9,459 bases of DNA from an uncultured Clostridia bacterium (GTDB lineage Bacteria; Bacillota; Clostridia; Oscillospirales; Acutalibacteraceae), in NCBI GenBank assembly GCA_946610835.1, contig CAMOCU010000019.1, positions 1 to 9,459 of the forward strand, in the 5' to 3' direction. The notes below the pieces were generated by a model. That model had not been told where the DNA came from and ran no database searches. It was given only the letters and a program-made list of their open reading frames with translations. Shown here piece by piece: positions 1 through 6,225 of the stretch. The position numbers and the translations under genes were made by a program. Each line of letters opens with the position of its first letter. Within the stretch, counting starts at the first letter, position 1.

Positions 1-150
1 CCGCAGTCTTTGGTCGGCACAATGCTTTTCTTCAACGCCAAGGACATCGGCACCAGAGGCGATATGGTCAACTCCGTCCTGCTGGCGACCTCCACAACAA
101 GCGCTTCACAGCTGATGGACGCCTACATCCGTTTGGTCGAAGATAAATAA
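1..150 (+). CDS. C-terminal end of an unrecognised protein (5' partial)
   Basis: Frame 1 is open from the window edge to a TAA at 148-150 and gives the last 49 residues of a protein, ending in DAYIRLVEDK. Codon use is GC-rich and similar to the other genes here, and a strong terminator follows directly, so this is a real gene end and not chance. The visible part mixes short hydrophobic stretches (SLVGTMLFF, SVLLATS) with polar residues. It carries no motif I can assign to a family. A membrane transporter tail was considered but the final residues are too polar to support it. Function is unknown. Confidence 0.75.
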   Translation, partial: PQSLVGTMLFFNAKDIGTRGDMVNSVLLATSTTSASQLMDAYIRLVEDK

Positions 151-165
151 TCATGAATTTTTCCG

Positions 166-198
166 CAGCCGCTCCCGTATTCGGAGCGGCTGTTTTTT
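166..198 (+). terminator. Rho-independent terminator of the upstream gene
   Basis: A perfect 10-bp GC-rich stem (166-175 with 183-192), a 7-base loop and a run of six T (193-198) start 15 bases after the stop codon at 148-150. This is a textbook intrinsic terminator and separates the partial gene from the next transcription unit. Confidence 0.93.
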
Positions 199-214
199 GG
201 CGCGAAACGCAGCC

Positions 215-440
215 GTGCGTGGCTTTCGGGATGGAATCTTTTGCAAAAAACGGTTGCATATTTTCGGACAGCATGATACAATAGTTTTGCGACGCAATTG
301 AATATTCTTTCAAATCCCTTGAAAGTGTGTATTTTTACGATTCGGTAAAAATACAGGCTCTATTTCTCATACTTTAAGGGGTTTGAGTAAATTGCGTCGC
401 GGCAATCGGAGCTATGTGTTTTTCAGTGCGTGGCTTTCGG
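215..440 (+). repeat. 15-bp direct repeat pair (215-229 and 426-440)
   Basis: The 15-mer GTGCGTGGCTTTCGG occurs identically at 215-229 and 426-440, and the flanking bases differ. The first copy lies between the upstream terminator and the promoter at 254-282. The second copy forms most of the 5' arm and loop of the attenuator-type terminator at 425-455. The copies bracket the promoter and structured leader. They may be a relic of a duplicated terminator or of an insertion. Only the two repeat arms are meant here, not the DNA between them. Confidence 0.7.
254..282 (+). promoter_or_regulatory. Sigma-A type promoter for the structured leader and 476-3886 gene
   Basis: A -35 box TTGCAT (254-259) is followed by a 17-base spacer and a -10 box TACAAT (277-282). 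Four and five positions match the consensus hexamers respectively, with ideal spacing. Transcription would begin near 289, which is exactly where the closing helix of the leader structure starts. A palindrome TTTTGCAAAA (239-248) lies just upstream and could be an operator or simply an AT-rich upstream element. Confidence 0.75.
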
Positions 441-455
441 CTGCGCACTTTTTTG
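289..455 (+). promoter_or_regulatory. Structured 5' leader RNA ending in a terminator; candidate riboswitch or attenuator of unknown class
   Basis: From the predicted +1, the RNA can form a perfect 11-bp closing helix (289-299 with 390-400). Inside it lie a 7-bp hairpin with a 5-base loop (307-313/319-325), a perfect 10-bp hairpin with a 6-base loop (329-338/345-354) and a weaker imperfect hairpin (about 367-388). The loop of the first hairpin (CCCTT, 316-320, including two stem bases) is complementary to AAGGG at 376-380, so a pseudoknot is possible. An alternative 5-bp hairpin (391-395/402-406) would compete with the closing helix. An intrinsic terminator follows at 425-455, then the SD of the 476 gene. 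The layout is what transcription-controlling riboswitches look like. I checked it by eye against the conserved cores I remember (purine, SAM-I, c-di-GMP-I, THF, T-box, cobalamin) and saw no match. The structures are seen; the regulatory role is inferred. Confidence 0.55.
425..455 (+). terminator. Intrinsic terminator in the leader, just before the ribosome binding site
   Basis: A 10-bp stem (425-434 with 440-449, including two G-U pairs) with a 5-base loop is followed by an uninterrupted T run (449-454). It lies between the promoter at 254-282 and the start codon at 476, so it must be read through for the gene to be expressed. That position points to attenuation and not to termination of an upstream gene, which already has its own terminator at 166-198. 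Confidence 0.75.
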
Positions 456-475
456 TATGGCAAGGAGGACGTGAA

Positions 476-3400
476 ATGAAAAAGATGATGAAACGCACAC
501 TGGCGCTCTTTTTGTGCGCGCTGATGCTCATTGGCGCGGCGCCGCTGGGGATGTTTTCCTTCCCGGCAGCGGCGACAAGCTACGCGGTGGGGGATATCCT
601 CTCCTACGGCAGCTATCCGCAGACGGAGGTCAAAGATACGGATTTGATTGCTGCCCTGAATGCACAGCCGCAAACATGGCATTCTTACGGCTACTATACA
701 GGTACGGGCGACTGGAAAGATGGGAAGATGGCTCCGTCCAACTACATGGAATATACTGATGTGGAATATATCGGACGGAAGTACCGCGGCGTGCGGTTTT
801 CGCAGTACCGCCCGACGGAGACGGGCGGAATGTCCTCAGCCGATAATTCATATCAGGACGACAACGGCTATAACAAATTCAACTATACGTATTGGTTCCG
901 GTGGGAAGCACTGGAGTGGCGCGTTCTCGACCCGAGCACAGGGCTTGTGCTGTGTGAGGCGATTATTGACAGCCAGCCGTATCATAATTATACTGTTTAT
1001 GTAAATGACGAGTGCTGGGGAAATAAAACTAAAACTATTTATGCGAATAACTACGCCAATTCCTCTATTCGAGACTGGCTGACGCAGGAATCGGACAAGA
1101 TCAACTTTTTAAATACGGCGTTTACCAAAACGCAACGGGATGGTATTTTAGCGACAACGCTTGACAACAGTGCATACAGCACGTCCTTTTCCAAATATAA
1201 CAGTGCATCAACAACGGATAAGGTGTTCCTTCTCTCATATAAAGATGTATTAAATTCTTCTTACGGGTTTAGTGCTGATGGTACTACCTCTGATCCTGCA
1301 CGTCGAGCATATAGTTCAGATTATGCAAAATGTCAGGGATTATTTTCATTATCAGATCGACATTCTGAATGGTGGCTACGCACAGCTGGCACCCCTTCCT
1401 TATGCGTGTGCCGGGTTGGTAGCGGTTGGGCCAATGACTACAGAACTGGAGTGTGTGAGACCGTCGTTGGCGTTCGTCCCGCTTTAAGGCTGAATCTGGA
1501 TTCTGTCATTCAAAATCCGGATGATCCAACGGAACTGCGGCTTGTATCCACTTCGCCTGCAAACAGTGCTGCGAATGTGTCCCGAAGTGCCGATCTGGTT
1601 TTGAATTTCAATATGCCGGTTATGTATATGGGCGGATTTGAATATAGCCGGGAAATATATAACAAATACTTTGAAATTTCCATTATAGATATGGATACCG
1701 GCGAAACGGCCTTTACAATTGCGGATGATTTGAACGCATGCTGGTCGACGCCAACCGGGAATTCCCTCGTGATTCAAAATGCGCTGCGGACTCTGGCTCC
1801 GGGAAAACAGTATTCGGTATATATTGCCGACGGCGCCATTGGCGCGTCCACAGATTCCGGCTTAAAATATTTCAAAGGAATCGAAAAGGGAGCATGGACA
1901 TTTACTTTAGGTGAAGAAGGATTATATCTTATTTCTTCCATCACACAGGAGCATGTTGATGCGCAGACGGAGAAAAAGAAGGGCATATGGGAGCCAATGG
2001 ACAAATATGGGGATTTTTGCGTACCTGGCTTGAAGCAAAATATGGTACCGCAGGGTTTGACCTATTATCCCGAACGGAATTGGCTGCTGATTTCCGCCTA
2101 TCATGAACCGGAGGAACAGTCCAGCGCTGTTTTTGCGTTAGACAGGGCAACAGGAAAATTTGTTGCACAGTTTAATTTGTACGAGCGGGACAGAGAGGAT
2201 GTGAAAAAAAGTACTGCACATGTCGGGGGGATTGCTGTTTCAGATAATAACCTCTATGTTGCGATTGAGGGAAGTAAAATTGCTTATATTCCGCTGGATG
2301 AGATCGATATCCCGGATGGCTATCAAAAAGATATTTGCTATGCGGGAACATGGGAAATAACTGATTTAGGTGAAGCAAACACATCCTATATGAGTTATGC
2401 AGACGGATACTTATGGACAGGGAATTTTTATTCCTTTTCCGGGAAACTACCTGGGTTTCCAGATTCCTGGGCAATAAAAGCACCGGGAACGAACAGTTTA
2501 TTATTAGGCTATCACTTAACCGGGGGCAATTCTACCGAGGAATGGGTCAAGCTGACCCAAAAAGCAACCGCCGACTATACGATTTATATTGATAATGCAG
2601 TGGATCAGATTCAAGGTGCTTTTGTACGCATGGATAAAAACGGAACCGGCGGCACGATTATACTCTCCAGAACATCGACAACATCCTTTTCCGGTTTGTT
2701 GACCATTGGGAGAGTGGATTTTGCGCAGGCAAAGCTGCAGCTGAATGGTCTGAAAACGCTTGAATATGAAAATGATCGCGGCGCGCAAAACATTGTTGTG
2801 GTGGAAGATCGATTATACTGTGTTTACGAGTCGGCGGCAATGAAATACAATCACAAAAAAACGTGGAATGTGGGAAAAACAACAGAAGTACTGTGGAGTG
2901 CTTCCGTTCAAAAAATTCAAGACAATATAGACAAATTTAGATTTTTACATCTCCTGAATTGTCCGATTGATATCGAAGTGCGCAGCAAGGATACCGGCGA
3001 CGTGGTTTGCCGAATTGCAGATAATGTTGTGGACGAAGAAATTGCAGAGAAGCCCAATGCATTATTGGCCTATGTTAGCGGCGAAACAAAATATATCTAT
3101 ACAGAACAGGATAAAGAATACGTTTTCACCATAACCGGTAACGGAAACGGAACAATGAATTATTCTGTCATACAGAACGGAGCGGATTTGCTTGAAACAT
3201 CCCGTGCCAACTTTTTCGACGTACCGATTACACCGGGTACGACGCTGACAGGAAGTTTGGGCAGCATCCGATACGGTTTCACTTTGAACGATTATATATT
3301 GACCGGAACACAAGAGATCACTCCTACAGAAAACTTTGACAACGCATCTATACGGCGAAAAATTCAAATTTACAGTGAAGGAAAAGGAATTGTTCCGGAA

Positions 3401-3886
3401 TCCATTGAGATCACATCCGGCAATCTTGCTCATCTGTGCGCGTTGCCGGATGACAACAACACATTTCTTGGCTGGTATGAAAACGGTGCGCTGGTCAGCG
3501 CGGATGCGGATTATGCATTTGTCGCAAAAACAGACCGCGCTTTGACTGCAAAGTTTACAAACAATACGCCACCCGCAGGCAGGGTGCGCAGCGTGACGGC
3601 GGACGGTATGACGCTGCTTTACAAGAAAGACGCCGTGCTTACACCGAGTGTCACGGTCGACAGCGGCGTGAAATACACGGTCGGCTACAGCGGTTTCGAC
3701 AGCAGGATCATTTCCGTGGACGCAAACGGCAAAGTGACCGCGCTGAAAAAAGGAACGACAAACGTAACCGTTACCGCCACGGACGAGCATGGCAACACGG
3801 CGGAATGCACCTGCAAAGTCACCGTCAAATACGCCTGGTGGCAAATCCTGATTCGTATCTTCCTGCTTGGTTTTATCTGGTATTAA
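476..3886 (+). CDS. Exported DUF6273 / Ig-like multidomain surface protein
   Basis: The product has 1136 residues. The start is ATG 476, preceded by AAGGAGG (462-468) at good spacing. The upstream in-frame TTG at 383 lies inside the leader structure and is rejected. Residues 1-33 are a signal peptide (KKMMKR, hydrophobic core, AAA before the likely cut). Residues ~40-340 resemble DUF6273: GSYPQTEV, a WEALEWRVLD strand, SSIRDWL, KVFLLS and a WWLR...GVRPALRL end. Residues ~354-480 look like Big_5 (SPANSAANVS...LVLNFNMPV). Residues ~500-815 are beta-rich with propeller-like strands (VPQGLTYYP, HVGGIAVSDNNLYVA). Residues ~957-1032 resemble an InlB-type bacterial repeat (FLGWYENG...LTAKF). Residues ~1037-1118 are Big_2. 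The last 16 residues form an aromatic hydrophobic tail, WWQILIRIFLLGFIWY, with no LPXTG motif or basic end. It is probably a cell-surface binding protein; no catalytic residues are recognised. The middle of the gene is visibly more AT-rich than both ends. It is flanked by its own promoter/leader and a terminator, so it is monocistronic. Confidence 0.9.
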   Translation: MKKMMKRTLALFLCALMLIGAAPLGMFSFPAAATSYAVGDILSYGSYPQTEVKDTDLIAALNAQPQTWHSYGYYTGTGDWKDGKMAPSNYMEYTDVEYIGRKYRGVRFSQYRPTETGGMSSADNSYQDDNGYNKFNYTYWFRWEALEWRVLDPSTGLVLCEAIIDSQPYHNYTVYVNDECWGNKTKTIYANNYANSSIRDWLTQESDKINFLNTAFTKTQRDGILATTLDNSAYSTSFSKYNSASTTDKVFLLSYKDVLNSSYGFSADGTTSDPARRAYSSDYAKCQGLFSLSDRHSEWWLRTAGTPSLCVCRVGSGWANDYRTGVCETVVGVRPALRLNLDSVIQNPDDPTELRLVSTSPANSAANVSRSADLVLNFNMPVMYMGGFEYSREIYNKYFEISIIDMDTGETAFTIADDLNACWSTPTGNSLVIQNALRTLAPGKQYSVYIADGAIGASTDSGLKYFKGIEKGAWTFTLGEEGLYLISSITQEHVDAQTEKKKGIWEPMDKYGDFCVPGLKQNMVPQGLTYYPERNWLLISAYHEPEEQSSAVFALDRATGKFVAQFNLYERDREDVKKSTAHVGGIAVSDNNLYVAIEGSKIAYIPLDEIDIPDGYQKDICYAGTWEITDLGEANTSYMSYADGYLWTGNFYSFSGKLPGFPDSWAIKAPGTNSLLLGYHLTGGNSTEEWVKLTQKATADYTIYIDNAVDQIQGAFVRMDKNGTGGTIILSRTSTTSFSGLLTIGRVDFAQAKLQLNGLKTLEYENDRGAQNIVVVEDRLYCVYESAAMKYNHKKTWNVGKTTEVLWSASVQKIQDNIDKFRFLHLLNCPIDIEVRSKDTGDVVCRIADNVVDEEIAEKPNALLAYVSGETKYIYTEQDKEYVFTITGNGNGTMNYSVIQNGADLLETSRANFFDVPITPGTTLTGSLGSIRYGFTLNDYILTGTQEITPTENFDNASIRRKIQIYSEGKGIVPESIEITSGNLAHLCALPDDNNTFLGWYENGALVSADADYAFVAKTDRALTAKFTNNTPPAGRVRSVTADGMTLLYKKDAVLTPSVTVDSGVKYTVGYSGFDSRIISVDANGKVTALKKGTTNVTVTATDEHGNTAECTCKVTVKYAWWQILIRIFLLGFIWY

Positions 3887-3891
3887 AGCTT

Positions 3892-3934
3892 CAGGCACTG
3901 TGGATTCGTTCTGCAGTGCCTGTTTTCTTTTTTT
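3892..3934 (+). terminator. Rho-independent terminator of the surface protein gene
   Basis: A perfect 9-bp stem (3892-3900 with 3914-3922), a 13-base loop and a T-rich tract (3923-3934, interrupted by one C) begin five bases after the TAA at 3884-3886. Confidence 0.9.
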
Positions 3935-3947
3935 GTGCGGGCGCGGG

Positions 3948-3974
3948 ACAAATGCGTGCGGGGCGCATATACTG
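3948..3974 (+). promoter_or_regulatory. Possible mother-cell sporulation promoter (sigma-E/sigma-K type)
   Basis: CATATACTG (3966-3974) is close to the sigma-E -10 consensus CATACA(A/C)T and the sigma-K -10 CATANNNTA, with one mismatch each. ACA (3948-3950), 15 bases upstream, could serve as a sigma-K-like -35. No good sigma-A pair is seen in this short gap. It would start transcription near 3980, just upstream of the SD of the 4006 gene, which fits a spore cortex-lytic function. The match is short, so this is tentative. Confidence 0.35.
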
Positions 3975-4005
3975 TGGTAAGCCCATGACAGAAAGGATGA
4001 CGACT

Positions 4006-4830
4006 ATGGCCAAGGAGCCTTTGGATCCCGTAATCGAGAAGTATCGGAAGGAACTGCTGGAATTCAGCCGGCAAAATCCGAAATTCAGTGACGCATTGCC
4101 CGCGGCACAGCCGGAAGAACCGGAGGAAACGGTCGTGCAGACCGTGACCGAGGACATCGAAAACATCGAGGAAACGCTGCCCGAAACGCGCATTGTCCCG
4201 GCGCAGGGGCTTGTCCATGACGACCTGACACAGCAGCCGCAAGCCAATCGTTATGCACAGCGGCTGTCCAACGTTTCCGCCCGCGAAGCCATGCCCGAGC
4301 CGCCGTCGCAGCAGCCACCGCAGCCGCGCGATCTGCCGCAGGCGCAGCGGGAGGACTGCAACGAGCAGGAGCATGCGTATGGATTGGATGCGGACAAATA
4401 TCCGCCGTTTTGCAACGGTGAGGTCGATCAATTCGAGAGCGAGGAGGAGTTTTTGCGGCAAAATCCCGAAATCGGGTATCTGCGCGTGCAGGTGTTTGCG
4501 GCCAACCAATCCTATCCTGTGCAGAATGCCCGCGTGCAGATCAGCAAGATCTTCGGCGGCAAGCAGCATGTTTTCTTTACCGCACAAACAGACGCAAGCG
4601 GCATTATGCCGCGTATCTCGCTCCCGGCGCCCGACCGTGAACTGGCCTCCGCACCGTCCGCGCTGCAGCCCTACGCCACGTATGAAATCGCCGTTTCTCA
4701 TCCGGGCTTTACGCCGATTTTGTTTCGCAACTGCGCTGTGTTTGACAGAATTGAAACGATCCAGTATGCCGAACTGATTCCGTTGCTGGGCGAGGATATG
4801 CCCGATACAGCGGCGGCTATGGAGGAATGA
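4006..4830 (+). CDS. Disordered plus transthyretin-like domain protein, N-terminal half of a split SleC-type cortex-lytic system
   Basis: The product has 274 residues. ATG 4006 is chosen because AAAGGA (3992-3997) lies 8 bases upstream; earlier in-frame ATGs at 3985 and 3997 lack an SD. Residues 1-~150 are low in complexity, acidic and rich in Pro/Gln (stretches such as PEPPSQQPPQPRD), so probably disordered. Residues ~154-262 form a transthyretin-like / carboxypeptidase-regulatory fold: GYLRVQVFA, YPVQNARVQISK, TDASGIMPRISLPAPDR, PYATYEIAVSHPGFTPI, and a final strand ending in ELIPL. From memory, this type of domain precedes the catalytic part of single-chain clostridial SleC-like peptidoglycan-binding proteins. 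No signal peptide is seen, which would fit synthesis in the mother cell and deposition outside the cortex. The stop lies 2 bases before the start of the next gene, implying coupled translation. The role as pro-domain or partner of the next protein is inferred. Confidence 0.85.
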   Translation: MAKEPLDPVIEKYRKELLEFSRQNPKFSDALPAAQPEEPEETVVQTVTEDIENIEETLPETRIVPAQGLVHDDLTQQPQANRYAQRLSNVSAREAMPEPPSQQPPQPRDLPQAQREDCNEQEHAYGLDADKYPPFCNGEVDQFESEEEFLRQNPEIGYLRVQVFAANQSYPVQNARVQISKIFGGKQHVFFTAQTDASGIMPRISLPAPDRELASAPSALQPYATYEIAVSHPGFTPILFRNCAVFDRIETIQYAELIPLLGEDMPDTAAAMEE

Positions 4831-4832
4831 GC

Positions 4833-6179
4833 ATGGCAGTCGTTCAGGTTCCCACCACTATTGTCGTGCATCTTGGCGCGCCGAATGCGGCGGCGGAAAA
4901 CATCCGCGTGCCGTACATTGATTACATCAAAAATGTTGCGTGCAGCGAAATCTATCCCACGTGGCCGGCTGCCGCGCTTCGGGCAAATATTTTTGCCATA
5001 CAGTCTTTTACGCTCAACCGCGTGTTTACCGAATACTACCGCACGCGCGGCTATGCGTTCGACATCACGAACAATACCGCCTTCGATCAGGCATACATCC
5101 CGGGACGCAAATACTTTGATACCATCAGCGATTTGGTGGATCAGTATTTCAACACATACATCGTGCGCGGCGCGCAGGTGCAGCCGCTGGCAGCGCAGTA
5201 TTGCAGCGGCAGTGCGGCGACCTGCGCCGGACTCAGCCAGTGGGGAACGGTTTCGCTGGCCAATCAGGGATTTACGGACATTCAGATTCTTCGCTACTAC
5301 TACGGGCAGGATGTTTCACTTGTATTCAACGCCCCCACAGCGCCGAATATTCCATCCTATCCCGGTACGCCGCTGCGGCTTGGATCGACCGGTGCGAGCG
5401 TGCGGACGATTCAGCGTGAACTGAACCGCGTGGGTGCAAACTATCCCGTGATTCCGCGCATCGGCAGCATCAGCGGCGTGTTTGACGACGCGACGCGACG
5501 CGCAGTGATCGCGTTTCAACAGATTTTCAATCTCGCTGTGGACGGCATAGTCGGCAAAGAAACATGGTATAAACTCAAGTATATTTACAACGGCGTCAAG
5601 GATTTGTCCGAAATTTACAGCGAAGGTCTGACCATCAGCGAAGTGGAGCGGATCTACAGCGACACGCTGCGGCTCGGTGACCGCGGGGACGATGTGCGCA
5701 CAATCCAGTATTATCTCAATTTTATCGGATATTTCAACGAGAATATCCCGGGCGGCCTTGTGCAGGACGGCATCTTTGGTGAAAAAACGCGCCAGGCGGT
5801 GCTGGCGTTCCAACGATATTACGCTCTTACAGCAGACGGCATTGTCGGCGAGCAGACGTGGAATACGATCATTGATGCGTACGACGGTATTCTGCTGTCT
5901 TTGCCGGCAGACTTTACGGGGTATTCGTCGCTTTTATACCCGGGCTTTTATATTGTTCGCGGCTCATCCGGCAAAATCGTCGAGCAGCTGCAAACATTCC
6001 TGCGCACCATAGCTCGCGGCAACAACGCTGTGCCGGAGGTTGCGGTCGACGGTGTTTTCGGCGCCGCGACAGAGCAGGCTGTGCGTGCTGTGCAGCGTTT
6101 GCAGGGACTCGCGCAGGACGGTATCGTCGGCCCGCTGACATGGAACGCGATCATTACGTTGTACAACGCATATCGTTAA
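4833..6179 (+). CDS. SleC/SpoIID-like spore cortex-lytic protein with three peptidoglycan-binding domains
   Basis: The product has 448 residues. ATG 4833 is preferred because GGAGG (4821-4825) is 7 bases upstream. ATG 4827, overlapping the previous stop as ATGA, is in frame but almost touches the SD. Residues ~8-165 match the SpoIID/SleC lytic transglycosylase-type domain: IVVHLG, then SEIYPTWPAAALRANIFA, where Glu39 is the likely catalytic acid. Also present are FDITNNTAFDQ, Cys124 and Cys131, and CAGLSQWGTVSLANQGF...ILRYYYG. Three PG_binding_1 domains follow at ~181-248, ~282-349 and ~376-441, each with the LRLGxxGxxVxxIQ-like start and a DGIVGxxTW end. Family members cut spore cortex glycan during germination. 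The known SleC has, as I recall, one binding domain and its pro-region on the same chain; here there are three and the presumed pro-region is the upstream gene. There is no signal peptide. Assignment to the SpoIID/SleC group is firm; the exact in vivo role is inferred. Confidence 0.9.
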   Translation: MAVVQVPTTIVVHLGAPNAAAENIRVPYIDYIKNVACSEIYPTWPAAALRANIFAIQSFTLNRVFTEYYRTRGYAFDITNNTAFDQAYIPGRKYFDTISDLVDQYFNTYIVRGAQVQPLAAQYCSGSAATCAGLSQWGTVSLANQGFTDIQILRYYYGQDVSLVFNAPTAPNIPSYPGTPLRLGSTGASVRTIQRELNRVGANYPVIPRIGSISGVFDDATRRAVIAFQQIFNLAVDGIVGKETWYKLKYIYNGVKDLSEIYSEGLTISEVERIYSDTLRLGDRGDDVRTIQYYLNFIGYFNENIPGGLVQDGIFGEKTRQAVLAFQRYYALTADGIVGEQTWNTIIDAYDGILLSLPADFTGYSSLLYPGFYIVRGSSGKIVEQLQTFLRTIARGNNAVPEVAVDGVFGAATEQAVRAVQRLQGLAQDGIVGPLTWNAIITLYNAYR

Positions 6180-6197
6180 AATACGGGGAAACAATAA

Positions 6198-6218
6198 CTC
6201 CGACAGACAGATCGGAGG
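6198..6218 (+). promoter_or_regulatory. Small hairpin covering the Shine-Dalgarno of the SpoVAF-like gene
   Basis: CTCCGA (6198-6203) can pair with TCGGAG (6212-6217) across an 8-base loop. The 3' arm contains most of the SD GGAGG (6214-6218), which is 7 bases from ATG 6226. The 6-bp stem could reduce translation of the downstream gene relative to the cortex-lytic genes. It is short, so chance is possible. Confidence 0.35.
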
Positions 6219-6225
6219 GAATGCC

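Noticed and set aside
391..413. Known riboswitch core in the leader
   Set aside because: No conserved core of the classes I could recall was found by eye; the region is kept as unassigned.
383..475. N-terminal extension of the surface protein to TTG 383
   Set aside because: It would bury the signal peptide, has no SD, and passes through the closing helix and terminator of the leader. ATG 476 has an ideal SD and signal peptide.
3062..3898. Long minus-strand frame of 278 codons opposite the surface protein gene
   Set aside because: It lies antisense to a well-supported gene, shows no recognisable domain, is Cys/Arg/Phe-rich in the manner of a shadow frame and has no promoter or SD.
3805..4005. 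Upstream extension of the 4006 gene
   Set aside because: It overlaps the end of the surface protein gene and its terminator. The SD and the possible promoter both favour ATG 4006.
3883..4701. Long minus-strand frame of 272 codons opposite 4006-4830
   Set aside because: It is antisense to a gene with an SD and a clear domain, and its Leu/Arg-rich sequence is what the opposite strand of GC-rich coding DNA yields.
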